Origin: Pseudomonas lactis | Lineage (GTDB): Bacteria > Pseudomonadota > Gammaproteobacteria > Pseudomonadales > Pseudomonadaceae | Reading direction: 5' to 3' | DNA: 64,000 nucleotides | Assembly: GCF_001439845.1 (NCBI RefSeq) | Contig: NZ_JYLO01000006.1 | Span: forward strand, 1-64,000 | In this document: positions 35,058-44,456 of the stretch, piece after piece | How positions within the stretch are numbered: the first letter of the stretch is position 1 | How the letters are laid out: every line of letters begins with the position of its first letter | Notes under the pieces: generated by a model | The model's database searches: none | What the model was told of the DNA's origin: nothing | Seen by the model: the letters and a program-made list of their open reading frames with translations, nothing else | Program-made: the position numbers and the translations under genes

Positions 35058-36389
35058 TCAGTACACCCAAACCTCCACCCGCCGATTCTTGATCCGGCCC
35101 TCATCCGCCGTATTGGCCGCCACCGGCATCTGCGCGCCAAACCCGCGAATATCCTTGAGCACCACGCCGCTCTTGACCAGCTCCCGGCGCACTGCCATCG
35201 CCCGCAATTTCGACAACAAAGCTGCACGTTGTGGGTCATTCTTGGTGTCGCCAAACCCCACCAGCGTCACCTGTTTATCCAGCTTGCCGTGGCTTCTGAT
35301 ATAGGCCACCACCCGCTGCACATCCTGGCGCGCCTTGTTGTCGAGGCTGGCGCTGCCCTCGTCGAAGCGAAAATTCACCGTCAGGCGCTGAGCGTCGCGG
35401 GCGATGGCCTGGTAGTCGTCGGGCATCGACGGGCGCGGCGCCACGCCAATCGCTTGCACCTGCTGGGCGATAAAGCCATTGGCGGCCACAATCGCCTGGC
35501 CCTGGCTGCCTTGGGTAAAGTCCACCAACGCCTTGGCCCACGGGTTGGGGGAAGAGGGCGGCAAGTAGAAGAACAGCCGCCGTGACAGCGGGTAATCCTC
35601 GGTGGCGATCAGGCTGGTCAGCGGCAGCATCGGTTGCGAGTCGCCGTCGACAATCGCCACCGCCTTGGCCTGGCGCACAGAGGGCAGGCCGATAAAACCG
35701 ATGCCCTGGGGGTCTTGGCTCACCGCATCGGACAGCTGTTCGCTGGATTCAAAGCGCTTGGCCGACGGCGCGAGCGGTTGGCCGCGGCGGCTCATCACCA
35801 GTTCCCTGAAAGTGTCGAAGGTGCCGGACTGATCATCCCTGGCATATAAATGGATGGTCCCGCCTGTACCTCCGAGTGCCTCCCAGGTGCTGACCTCGCC
35901 GTTGAAGATCTGCGCCAATTGCTCGGTGTTGAGGCTATTGAGCGGGTTGCGCGGGTTAACGATGATTGCCAGGCCATCAATGGCGATCACATGCTCGGCG
36001 CCTGGGCTTTTCAAGTCGCCCAGGGGATCGAGGTCCACCAGCTCGCTGTCTTTGATCGGGCGGGACGCTGCGGCGAGGTCGGCGCGGTTGTTCTTCAGCG
36101 CCGCAAAGCCGGTGCTGGAACCGTGGGCCGCGACCTCGATGGTGACCGTCTGGCCTTGGCGTGTCTTGCCGACCACGCGCTGTTCATTGGCCCCCGCACC
36201 CGCTTCAGCGTGTACGTCCTGCAAGCCCTGATGCTCCATCAAACCCTTGACCAGCGCCGGGCCGAGTGCCGCGCCGATGGTGTTGGAGCCCTGGATGCGC
36301 AGGGCCGGGCCTTGGTCGGGAATGGGCAGAGGGGCCGCCACGGCGGGGAGGGCGATTGCAAAACACAGGAACAGAACGCGCAGCATCAT
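35058..36389 (-). CDS. PstS-like phosphate-binding protein fused to an OmpA C-terminal domain
   Basis: 443 residues. A signal peptide (MMLRVLFLCFAIALPAVA) is followed by a PBP-like phosphate-binding domain (about 22-300: RIQGSNTIG, AHGSSTGF, WEALGG, YARDDQSGTFDTF). A C-terminal OmpA/MotB peptidoglycan-binding domain (about 325-443: VNFRFDEGSASLDN, LVGFGDTKNDPQRAALLS, RIKNRRVEVW) completes it. The two domains together suggest a wall-anchored periplasmic phosphate or phosphonate sensor/binder rather than an ABC-transport subunit, since no pst genes are nearby. Both domains are complete. Confidence 0.88.
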   Translation of the reverse strand: MMLRVLFLCFAIALPAVAAPLPIPDQGPALRIQGSNTIGAALGPALVKGLMEHQGLQDVHAEAGAGANEQRVVGKTRQGQTVTIEVAAHGSSTGFAALKNNRADLAAASRPIKDSELVDLDPLGDLKSPGAEHVIAIDGLAIIVNPRNPLNSLNTEQLAQIFNGEVSTWEALGGTGGTIHLYARDDQSGTFDTFRELVMSRRGQPLAPSAKRFESSEQLSDAVSQDPQGIGFIGLPSVRQAKAVAIVDGDSQPMLPLTSLIATEDYPLSRRLFFYLPPSSPNPWAKALVDFTQGSQGQAIVAANGFIAQQVQAIGVAPRPSMPDDYQAIARDAQRLTVNFRFDEGSASLDNKARQDVQRVVAYIRSHGKLDKQVTLVGFGDTKNDPQRAALLSKLRAMAVRRELVKSGVVLKDIRGFGAQMPVAANTADEGRIKNRRVEVWVY

Positions 36390-36485
36390 GCCGGCACCGT
36401 CTCAAGCCAAAGGGAGTACCGCAAGATTAAGTCAGTTGGATTGCAGCCATATGACCAACACGGGCGCTGGCAAACCCTGATGCCC

Positions 36486-36584
36486 TGTAGGAGCGAGCTT
36501 GCTCGCGAAGAGCGTCAACGATAACGCAGCGAATCTGTTTTAACGCGGCGCTTTCAAGTTCTTCGCGAGCAAGCTCGCTCCTAC
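36486..36584. repeat. REP inverted pair upstream of PstS-OmpA gene, downstream of xthA
   Basis: TGTAGGAGCGAGCTTGCTCG and its inverse about 50 bp apart. The right arm ends 16 bp from the xthA stop codon, so the pair sits at the 3' end of the xthA message. Confidence 0.9.
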
Positions 36585-36599
36585 AATCTATTTTTGAGG

Positions 36600-37412
36600 T
36601 CAGCTCAGTTCCAACCAGATCGGCGCATGGTCCGACGGTTTTTCCAGCCCGCGCAGGTCGTAATCCACCCCCGCATCCTTGACCCGTGGCACCAACCCGG
36701 TGGATGCCATGATCACATCAATGCGCAGCCCGCGCTTGGGCTCGTCCTCAAACCCACGGCTGCGGTAATCGAACCAGCTGAAGCGGTCGGTCACATCCGG
36801 GTTGAGGTGGCGGAAGCTGTCCACCAGGCCCCAGTTCTTCAAGCGTGCCATCCACTCGCGTTCTTCCGGCAGGAAGCTGCACTTGCCGGTTTTCAGCCAG
36901 CGCTTGGCGTTGTCTGCGCCGATGCCGATATCGCAGTCCTCTGGGGAAATGTTCACGTCGCCCATCACCACCAGCGCCTGGTCGTTGCTGAACTGGGTTT
37001 CCAGCAGGTGCTGCAAGTCTGCATAGAAGCGCTGCTTGGCCGGGAACTTGGTCGGGTGGTCGCGGCTTTCGCCCTGCGGGAAGTAGCCGTTCATGATGGT
37101 TACCGGCTGGCCGTTTTCGTCGGCGAAGGTGCCCCAGATAAACCGGCGTTGGGCGTCTTCTTCATCGCTGGCAAAGCCTTTGTGCACGCTCAACGCTTCT
37201 TTGCGCGAGAGCAGGGCTACGCCGTAGTGGCCTTTCTGCCCGTGGTAGTACACGTGATAACCCAGGGCCTGCACCTCGGCCAACGGGAACTGATCATCGT
37301 GGACCTTGGTTTCCTGCAAACCGATCACGTCCGGTTGATGCTTTTCAATCAGCGCCGCCAACTGATGAGGGCGAGCACGCAGCCCGTTGATATTGAAGGA
37401 GACGATTTTCAT
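36600..37412 (-). CDS. xthA: Exodeoxyribonuclease III (AP endonuclease)
   Basis: 270 residues from ATG 37412. Exonuclease III/APE1 fold motifs are all present: [14 protein letters not shown] (Mg-site Asn), [12 protein letters not shown] (metal-binding Glu), [31 protein letters not shown] (catalytic Asp and Asn), RIDVIMAS, and KPSDHAPIW (catalytic Asp-His). It cuts DNA at abasic sites and trims 3' ends in base excision repair. Divergent from the GNAT gene. Confidence 0.95.
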   Translation of the reverse strand: MKIVSFNINGLRARPHQLAALIEKHQPDVIGLQETKVHDDQFPLAEVQALGYHVYYHGQKGHYGVALLSRKEALSVHKGFASDEEDAQRRFIWGTFADENGQPVTIMNGYFPQGESRDHPTKFPAKQRFYADLQHLLETQFSNDQALVVMGDVNISPEDCDIGIGADNAKRWLKTGKCSFLPEEREWMARLKNWGLVDSFRHLNPDVTDRFSWFDYRSRGFEDEPKRGLRIDVIMASTGLVPRVKDAGVDYDLRGLEKPSDHAPIWLELS

Positions 37413-37578
37413 GGTCGGCAGTCCAGTCTGGCAAAAGGGCGATGCTAGCCGACAAGTCGGACGGGGGCCAGCGTGGCGGTAGGGTGAATGCGCTGCTAAT
37501 GTGGGAACGACTGGAGCTGTGCAGGTTCGTACCCATAAGAACGCCATGTTTGAGTGGCGCCCAGGGAGATTGATTGTT

Positions 37579-38229
37579 ATGCCAGACACTTCGACGGCCA
37601 CTGCCGAAATCCGCCTGCTCAATAGCGGTTACTCCCGCGAAGCGCGATCCCTGCTGTACCAGGCGTATCGCCATGAGCCGACCTTCGCCTACATCTTCGA
37701 AGCCGAGCGGGCGGGCTATGAGCAGCGGGTACGTGCCACTGTGCGCGAACTGGTCAAGCAGCACTTCTTTCAGAAACTCCCGGCCATCGGCCTGTTCGTC
37801 AACGACCGGCTGATCGGCATCGCCTTGATTGCACCGCCCCAGCGGCGCCTGGGCATCACCGAAAGCTGGGCCTGGCAAATCCGTATGTGGCTGAGCACCG
37901 GCGTGCGCGGTACGCGGCGTTACCTGGAATACCATCATGCCGTCATGGCGTGCCTGCCCACCGAGTCTGTGCATGTGTTGCCGCTGCTGGGCATTCACCC
38001 GCAGTTCCAGGGCAAGCACCATGGTGAGCAGTTGCTGGAAGCGGTACACAATTGGTGTGCCGACGATCCGCATTCATCCGGCGTGGTGCTCGACACCGGC
38101 AACTCCCGTTACCTGGATTTCTACAAGCGCCAGGGCTATGAGGAAATCGGCGAAGTCGCCGTAGGGCCGGTGCGCGAGCATGTGTTTTACCATCCCAATC
38201 CCCAGGCGTTACATCCTGCAACGGCTTAG
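37579..38229 (+). CDS. GNAT-family N-acetyltransferase
   Basis: 216 residues. The acetyl-CoA-binding segment is [23 protein letters not shown] (motif A with Q/R-x-x-G-x-G/H), followed by [24 protein letters not shown], the C-terminal GNAT strand-helix. Start 37579 is preceded by GGGAG 11 nt upstream; an earlier ATG at 37546 would add 11 residues. Substrate unknown. It stands between xthA (divergent) and tamA, and its stop lies 64 bp before the tamA start. Confidence 0.85.
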   Translation: MPDTSTATAEIRLLNSGYSREARSLLYQAYRHEPTFAYIFEAERAGYEQRVRATVRELVKQHFFQKLPAIGLFVNDRLIGIALIAPPQRRLGITESWAWQIRMWLSTGVRGTRRYLEYHHAVMACLPTESVHVLPLLGIHPQFQGKHHGEQLLEAVHNWCADDPHSSGVVLDTGNSRYLDFYKRQGYEEIGEVAVGPVREHVFYHPNPQALHPATA

Positions 38230-38293
38230 AACAGAATTATTCAGACTAATCCTGGTTCAAAGTTCCTCCCTCGCTCGTGTAGCATCCGCGCCT

Positions 38294-40021
38294 ATGAAGT
38301 TTCCAGGAAGATTTACCAGCGGCTTGATTCTGCTGTTCACAAGCTGCGGCGCATTGGCGCAAAGCGAACTGGACGTGCGGATCAAACCCTCAAACGACGC
38401 GCTGAAAGCCAACATCGAAGGCTATATCGGCGGTGTGGGCGATCGTGATGAAGAAGCCTTGCTGCGGTTCAGCCGTGGCGCCGAGGAGCAGGCGCGCAAA
38501 GCCGCGCAGGCCTTGGGCTACTATCAGCCACAGATTGCCAGCGAGGTGAAGGGCGGCAAGAACCCGCGCCTGACCCTCACCATCGACCCCGGCGAACCGG
38601 TGCATTTGCGCAACGTGACTCTGCGGGTCGATGGCCCGGCTGCGAGCCTCAAGGCCTTTCGCGTGCCCGCCAGCGACGACCTCAAATCCGGCGCCGTGCT
38701 CAACCACGGCCATTACGAAGACGCCAAGCGCCTGATCCAGAACCAGGCCTCGCGCTACGGTTTTTTCAGCGGGCGCTTCACCAGCCAGAAACTTGCCGTA
38801 GACCCTCAAGCGGGCGTGGCCGACATCGAACTCATTTACGACAGCGGCCCGCGCTACAGCATGGGCAAGGTCAGCTTTACGGGCGACACGCCCTTTGATG
38901 AAGAGCTGTTGCAGCGCATGGTGCCGTTCAAACCCGGCACGCCCTATGACTCCGAACTGGTCGCCGAACTCAATCAGAACCTGCAAGCCAGCGGCTTCTT
39001 TGAAGGCGTGCGCGTCGACGCCAGCCCCACCGCCGCCACCGATGACGTGATCCCGGTGGCGGTGCAACTGGACACCCGCAAGCCGCGCACCATGGGCCTG
39101 GGCCTGGGTTACTCCACCGACGTCGGCCCACGGGGCAAAGCCAACTGGACGCGCCATTGGGTCAACCCCCAGGGCCACAGTTATGGCTGGGAAGCCGAAC
39201 TGTCGGCGCCACGGCAGAACGTCGGGCTGTGGTACGACATCCCGCTCGACCCGCCGCTCACCGACAAACTGCGCTTTGCCGGCGGCTACCAGAATGAAGA
39301 AATCGCCAACACAGACACCCTGAGCAAGCTGCTCACCATCGGCCCCGAATGGCACAGCAAATTGCCCAGTGGCTGGACCCGGGTGATCTCCCTCAAGTAC
39401 CAGCGCGAAGAATATCGTCTGGGCAATGATTCGGGTCTGAGTAACCTGCTGATGCCGGGCGTGAGTTATTCCTACCTGCGCAGCGACAACCGCATCGACC
39501 CGCACCACGGCTACCGCCTGATGTTCGACACCAAGGTCGCCAAGGAGGGCGCGGGGTCCGACACCAACCTGCTTTACGGCACGGCGACTATCAAGGGCCT
39601 GACCACCTTGTGGGACAACCACCGCTTCCTGGGCCGTGCGCAATTTGGCGGCAGTGCCACCAATGGCTACAAATCCGTGCCGCCTTCCTTGCGCTTCTTT
39701 GCCGGTGGCGACCAGAGCGTGCGCGGCTACGAGTACCAGACGCTGTCGCCCGAGAACGATCGCGGCGACCGCATCGGTGGCCGCTACATGGTGGCCTTGA
39801 GCGCCGAGTATCAATATTCCATCACCGATAAATGGCGTATCGCGACCTTTGTCGACCAGGGCAACTCCTTCAACAACCTCGACTTGCCCAGCCTGAAAAC
39901 CAGCGTGGGCGTCGGCGTGCGCTGGGTGTCGCCAGTGGGGCCGATTCGCCTCGACCTGGCCCATGCCCTCGAAGATCCGGGCGGCGTTCGCTTGCACTTT
40001 TCCATGGGGCCTGAGCTGTGA
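38294..40021 (+). CDS. tamA: Translocation and assembly module TamA (Omp85 family)
   Basis: 575 residues. The signal peptide MKFPGRFTSG...CGALA is followed by three POTRA domains (about 25-260) and a 16-strand beta-barrel (about 265-575) containing the Omp85 VRGY motif (SVRGYEYQTLS) and the closing strand GGVRLHFSMGPEL. With TamB it helps insert or secrete outer-membrane and autotransporter proteins and supports lipid transport. The ATG at 38294 gives a proper signal peptide; no strong ribosome site is visible. The stop and the tamB start overlap (TGATG). Confidence 0.94.
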   Translation: MKFPGRFTSGLILLFTSCGALAQSELDVRIKPSNDALKANIEGYIGGVGDRDEEALLRFSRGAEEQARKAAQALGYYQPQIASEVKGGKNPRLTLTIDPGEPVHLRNVTLRVDGPAASLKAFRVPASDDLKSGAVLNHGHYEDAKRLIQNQASRYGFFSGRFTSQKLAVDPQAGVADIELIYDSGPRYSMGKVSFTGDTPFDEELLQRMVPFKPGTPYDSELVAELNQNLQASGFFEGVRVDASPTAATDDVIPVAVQLDTRKPRTMGLGLGYSTDVGPRGKANWTRHWVNPQGHSYGWEAELSAPRQNVGLWYDIPLDPPLTDKLRFAGGYQNEEIANTDTLSKLLTIGPEWHSKLPSGWTRVISLKYQREEYRLGNDSGLSNLLMPGVSYSYLRSDNRIDPHHGYRLMFDTKVAKEGAGSDTNLLYGTATIKGLTTLWDNHRFLGRAQFGGSATNGYKSVPPSLRFFAGGDQSVRGYEYQTLSPENDRGDRIGGRYMVALSAEYQYSITDKWRIATFVDQGNSFNNLDLPSLKTSVGVGVRWVSPVGPIRLDLAHALEDPGGVRLHFSMGPEL

Positions 40022-43000
40022 TGCGTGGTTTGAAAATAGCGGGGCTGGCGCTGGTCGCCATCCTCGCCTTGCTGGTGTTGGCGCTGTGGTCGGTGCTCGG
40101 CACCCAGGCGGGCAGTCGCTGGGCCCTGGGCCAGGTGCCAGGTTTGAGCGTGGAAAATTTCCAGGGCCGTTTGGGCGGGCAGTGGAGCGCCGACCATCTG
40201 CTGTGGCAGCAGGATGGCAGCCGCGTCGAATTGAATGCCCCTACGTTTGAATGGTCGCCCGGCTGCCTGCTGCGCATGACCCTGTGCATCAACCGACTGG
40301 ATGTGGAACAGGTCAGCCTGGAATTCGCCCCCAGTGCCGAAGAGAGCGACAGCGGGCCGATTCAACTGCCCGACCTGAAGCTGCCGGTTGCCCTGCAGTT
40401 GGGCGATGTGCGCATCGGCAGCCTGCTGTTCAACGGCAATGAAGAACTCAAGGGCCTGCAACTGGCGGCGCACTGGACTACCGCCGGCCTGCAGATCGAC
40501 GCGGTGCATCTACAGCGCGATGACCTGGTGCTGGACCTCGCCGGCCTGCTGCAACCCAACGGCGATTGGCCGCTGAATGCCACCGGTAACCTGAGCTTGC
40601 CCTATGCGCCGGGCGGAGCACCCTGGACCATCGCCCTCAAGCTCGACGGCGACCTGCTCAAAACCCTCAAGCTCGACGCCGACAGCAGCGGCTACCTGCC
40701 GGCCAAGCTCACTGGCGAGCTGCAACCCCTGGCGGAAAACCTGCCGGCGCAGGTGCACATCACCTCCGAGTCGTTCAAACCCAGCGCAGACCTGCCCGAT
40801 ACCCTGCAACTCAACCAATTGGACCTGAGCGCCAAAGGTGACCTGAGCAATGGCTACCAGTTGCTGGGCAAGGCCGTGCTACCGGCCGAAAAAGGCCCGG
40901 TGGATTTACTGCTCAAGGGCAAGGTTGACGCCAAGGGCGCGCAGATTGCCGGCCTGGACCTGACGGCGAGTGACAAGCAAAGCCTCAAGCTCAGTGCCAA
41001 CCTGGACTGGCAGCAAGGCTTCAGTGCTGACGCCAAGATCGACTGGCTGGACTTCCCCTGGCATCGCCTCTATCCGGTCATCGACGAACCGCAAGTGGCC
41101 TTGCGCACCTTTAACGGTGAAATCTCCTATAAAGACGGCAACTACCTGGGCAATCTCAAGGCTGACCTCGACGGCCCGGCGGGCAAGTTCAATGTGGTCA
41201 CCCCCTTCAGTGGCGACCTCAAGCAAGTCTTCCTGCCTGAGCTGAAGCTGAGTGCCGGCCAGGGCAAGGCCGAAGGCCACCTGAACCTGCAATTTGCCGA
41301 CGGCATTGCCTGGGACACCGCGCTGGATCTGTCGGCGCTGAACCCGGCCTACTGGGTCGCGGAGCTGCCCGGCACCCTGGCCGGGCCACTGCGCAGCAAA
41401 GGCGAGTTCAAAAATGAGCAGCTCAAGCTCAACGCCGACCTCGACCTCAAGGGCCGCCTGCGTGGCCAAACCGCTGTGCTCGCGGCCAAGGCCGAAGGCG
41501 CTGGCGAACAATGGACCCTCGCCAACCTGGACATCCGCCTGGGCGATAACCGCATCAACGGCAGCGGCAGCCTGCAACAGCGCCTGGCCGGGCAGATCGA
41601 CATCAAGCTGGCACGCCTGGCCCAGCTCTGGCCGCAACTGCGTGGGCAAGTCAACGGGCGTGTCGAGGTGGCCGGCACCTTGAAAGCGCCTCAAGGCAAG
41701 CTCGACCTCAAGGGCCAGCAACTGGCCTTTGCCGACAACCGCCTGCAAAGCCTCAACCTGGACGCCAACCTCGATAGCGCCCAGCGCGCCAAGCTCGACC
41801 TCAAGGCCAACGGCATTCAAAGCGGCGAGACGCAAGTCGGCAACCTTACCGCCAGCGCCCAGGGCGACATCAAGAACCAGAAGGTCCAACTGGCCCTGAC
41901 CGGCCCGCTGGTCAAACTAGCCCTGGCCCTGGATGGCAACCTCGACAAAGACAACTGGCGCGGGCGCCTGGCCAGTGGCGACGTGCAAGCCGGTGGCCAG
42001 GACTGGCGGCTGCAAGCCCCGGCGAAGATCGAACGCCTGGCCGATGGCAAGCTGACCTTCGGCGCGCACTGCTGGGTCTCCGGCGGCGCCAGCCTGTGTG
42101 GGGAAGACCAGCGCCTGATGCCCGAGCCGAAGTTGCGTTACCACCTCAAGCAATTTCCCCTCGACAGCCTTGCGGCATTTTTGCCCAAAGACTTCGCCTG
42201 GCAGGGCAAGCTCAATGCTGACGTGCAGCTTGACCTGCCTGAAAGCGGCCCAAAGGGTGTGGTAGCGGTAGATGCCAGCGGTGGCACCTTGCGCGTGCGT
42301 GACAAGGGCCAATGGTTGGATTTCCCCTACAACACCCTGAAGCTGGAAACCACCCTCAATCCCAAGCGCATCGACACTCAGCTCAACTTTCATGGCGGCA
42401 AGCTCGGCGAGTTGCTGTTGCAGGCGCAGATCAACCCGCTGCCGAACAACAAGCCAATCACCGGCAACTTCAGCCTTACTGGCCTGGACCTCGCCGTGGC
42501 GCGGCCCTTTGTGCCAATGGTTGAAAAACTCACCGGCAAGCTCAACGGCAGCGGCCGCATCTCCGGCGGGTTGCTCGCGCCGCAGGTCAACGGCAACCTG
42601 AACCTGGTGGACGGTGAAGTCTCCGGGCCGGAGTTGCCCATCAGCCTCGAGGGCCTGAACCTGCAGGCGCAGATCGCCGGTGAAAGCGTGCAGCTCAACG
42701 GCGGCTGGCACAGCGGCAAGGCCGGGCAGGGCAGCCTCACGGGGCAGATCGACTGGGGCCGTGCCCTGGTGGTCGACCTCAGCCTCAAAGGCTCGCAACT
42801 GCCAGTCACCGTGGAACCCTACGCCAAGCTGGAAGTGGCGCCCGACCTGAAGATCAGCCTCAAGGACGACAAACTGGCGATTGCCGGCAAAGTCCACATC
42901 CCCCGTGGCGACATCACCGTGCGCGAACTGCCGCCTTCGACGGTCAAGGTGTCCGACGACACCGTGATCATTGGCAGCCAGACCGAAGAGGGCAAAGCGC

Positions 43001-43707
43001 CGATGGCCATGGCCATGGATATCGACGTGGAGGTAGGCGAAGACCAGCTCAACTTCGCCGGCTTCGGCCTCACCGCCAACGTCCAGGGCCATGTGCACAT
43101 CGGCGACAACATGGACACCCGTGGCGAGCTGTGGCTCAACGACGGCCGCTACCGTGCCTACGGCCAGCGCCTCAACGTGCGGCGTGCACGGCTGTTGTTT
43201 GCCGGGCCGCTGGACCAACCGTTCCTGGATATCGAAGCTGTGCGCGTGGTGGTCGAATCGTCGCGCACCGTGACCGCCGGTATACGCCTGAGCGGCAGCG
43301 CCGAACAGCCCACCACGCAGATCTTCTCCGAGCCGGCCATGGCCCAGGAAGATGCGTTGTCATACCTGGTGCTGGGCCGTTCGCGCACCAACACCGGCGA
43401 AGACAACAACATGCTCGCCGAAGCCGCCCTGGGCCTGGGCTTGATGGGCAGCGCCGGGGTGACCACGGATATCGCCAATAAGCTGGGGATTCAGGATTTT
43501 GATCTGGACACCCAAGGCACCGGCAACAGTACTGCGGTGGTGGCCAGCGGCAAGATCAACGAGAAGCTCAGCCTGCGTTATGGGGTAGGGGTGTTCGAAC
43601 CGGCCAACACCATTGCCTTGCGCTACCTGCTGAGCAAGAAGGTGTACCTGGAAGTGGCGACGGGTGTGGCCAGCTCCCTGGATATCTTTTACAAGCGCGA
43701 TTTCTAA
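40021..43707 (+). CDS. tamB: Translocation and assembly module TamB (AsmA/BLTP-like)
   Basis: 1228 residues. An N-terminal inner-membrane anchor (about 5-25: IAGLALVAILALLVLALWSV) is followed by a very long repetitive beta-rich region (bridge-like lipid-transfer groove) and the conserved C-terminal DUF490 domain, ending in YLEVATGVASSLDIFYKRDF. It spans the periplasm and works with TamA. Leu/Asp/Lys/Gly-rich strands such as LDLKGQQLAFAD repeat throughout. The start codon ATG (40021) overlaps the tamA stop. Confidence 0.94.
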   Translation: MRGLKIAGLALVAILALLVLALWSVLGTQAGSRWALGQVPGLSVENFQGRLGGQWSADHLLWQQDGSRVELNAPTFEWSPGCLLRMTLCINRLDVEQVSLEFAPSAEESDSGPIQLPDLKLPVALQLGDVRIGSLLFNGNEELKGLQLAAHWTTAGLQIDAVHLQRDDLVLDLAGLLQPNGDWPLNATGNLSLPYAPGGAPWTIALKLDGDLLKTLKLDADSSGYLPAKLTGELQPLAENLPAQVHITSESFKPSADLPDTLQLNQLDLSAKGDLSNGYQLLGKAVLPAEKGPVDLLLKGKVDAKGAQIAGLDLTASDKQSLKLSANLDWQQGFSADAKIDWLDFPWHRLYPVIDEPQVALRTFNGEISYKDGNYLGNLKADLDGPAGKFNVVTPFSGDLKQVFLPELKLSAGQGKAEGHLNLQFADGIAWDTALDLSALNPAYWVAELPGTLAGPLRSKGEFKNEQLKLNADLDLKGRLRGQTAVLAAKAEGAGEQWTLANLDIRLGDNRINGSGSLQQRLAGQIDIKLARLAQLWPQLRGQVNGRVEVAGTLKAPQGKLDLKGQQLAFADNRLQSLNLDANLDSAQRAKLDLKANGIQSGETQVGNLTASAQGDIKNQKVQLALTGPLVKLALALDGNLDKDNWRGRLASGDVQAGGQDWRLQAPAKIERLADGKLTFGAHCWVSGGASLCGEDQRLMPEPKLRYHLKQFPLDSLAAFLPKDFAWQGKLNADVQLDLPESGPKGVVAVDASGGTLRVRDKGQWLDFPYNTLKLETTLNPKRIDTQLNFHGGKLGELLLQAQINPLPNNKPITGNFSLTGLDLAVARPFVPMVEKLTGKLNGSGRISGGLLAPQVNGNLNLVDGEVSGPELPISLEGLNLQAQIAGESVQLNGGWHSGKAGQGSLTGQIDWGRALVVDLSLKGSQLPVTVEPYAKLEVAPDLKISLKDDKLAIAGKVHIPRGDITVRELPPSTVKVSDDTVIIGSQTEEGKAPMAMAMDIDVEVGEDQLNFAGFGLTANVQGHVHIGDNMDTRGELWLNDGRYRAYGQRLNVRRARLLFAGPLDQPFLDIEAVRVVVESSRTVTAGIRLSGSAEQPTTQIFSEPAMAQEDALSYLVLGRSRTNTGEDNNMLAEAALGLGLMGSAGVTTDIANKLGIQDFDLDTQGTGNSTAVVASGKINEKLSLRYGVGVFEPANTIALRYLLSKKVYLEVATGVASSLDIFYKRDF

Positions 43708-43726
43708 GCCTTGCCCGGTCAAAAAA

Positions 43727-43826
43727 TGTAGGAGCGAGCTGGCTCGCGAAAAACGTCAACGATAACGCGTGCATCCTGAATGCACGCGGCGCCCGTGAGT
43801 TTTTCGCGAGCAAGCTCGCTCCTACA
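43727..43826. repeat. REP inverted pair downstream of tamB
   Basis: TGTAGGAGCGAGCTGGCTCG (one-base variant) at the left and TTCGCGAGCAAGCTCGCTCC at the right, about 50 bp apart. It lies between tamB and the marR promoter and likely ends the tam transcript. Confidence 0.88.
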
Positions 43827-43910
43827 AAAAGCCTTAACTGGACTCTCCCTGAGTTGATTGCTGCCCAAGGCTCTAAGTTACTCAACTACCAAGCAACCTA
43901 ATTATTCCAT

Positions 43911-43966
43911 TTGACATTCGCTGCCTAAGCAGTAACATCTCGTCACACATTCACTGCCTAGGCAGT
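43911..43966 (+). promoter_or_regulatory. marR-efflux promoter with two MarR-type operators
   Basis: TTGACA (43911-43916), 16-nt spacer, TAACAT (43933-43938). Palindrome 1, CTGCCTAAGCAG (43921-43932), fills the spacer exactly; palindrome 2, ACTGCCTAGGCAGT (43953-43966), lies just downstream of the start site. A MarR dimer on either would block polymerase, so the operon is predicted to be self-repressed and ligand-induced. Confidence 0.8.
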
Positions 43967-43982
43967 AATAAGGTGACTTTCG

Positions 43983-44456
43983 ATGCCTCACTTCACCCCT
44001 GACAACTTCCACAACTGCCACCTCGGCCTGTTGCTGGGCCGCGCCGCGATTCTCAAGGACCGCATCATCGACACCCATATGGAACCCCACGGCATCACCG
44101 CCGCGCAGTTCAAGGTGTTGATCATCATGGCCCAGTTCGGCGTCGATACCCCGGCGGAGCTGTGCCGCAACCTGTCCCTGGACAGCGGTTCGATGACGCG
44201 CATGCTCGACCGGCTGGAGCAAAAAGACCTGCTCAGCCGCAAGCGCTCCGAGCTGGACCGGCGCCAGGTGCAGTTGGTGCTGACCACCGAGGGCCAGCGC
44301 CTGGCGGACATGCTGCCGCACATTGGCGCCAAGGCCCTCAACCAGTTGGCCGGCGTGCTTGAGCCGGGCGAGCTGGAAACCCTGGAGCGGATCCTGAAAA
44401 AAATGCTGATCGCTGCGGGTGACCCCATCACGATCCAGCGGGTAGGTCGATCATGA
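43983..44456 (+). CDS. MarR-family repressor of the efflux operon
   Basis: 157 residues with the MarR winged-helix core: ITAAQFKVLIIMAQFG, CRNLSLDSGSMTRMLDRLE and wing KRSELDRRQVQLVLTTEG. First gene of a four-gene operon, overlapping the next by ATGA. Palindromic CTGCC(T)AGGCAG sites cover its own promoter. Inducers of such repressors are usually phenolic or lipophilic efflux substrates (family knowledge). Confidence 0.92.
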   Translation: MPHFTPDNFHNCHLGLLLGRAAILKDRIIDTHMEPHGITAAQFKVLIIMAQFGVDTPAELCRNLSLDSGSMTRMLDRLEQKDLLSRKRSELDRRQVQLVLTTEGQRLADMLPHIGAKALNQLAGVLEPGELETLERILKKMLIAAGDPITIQRVGRS

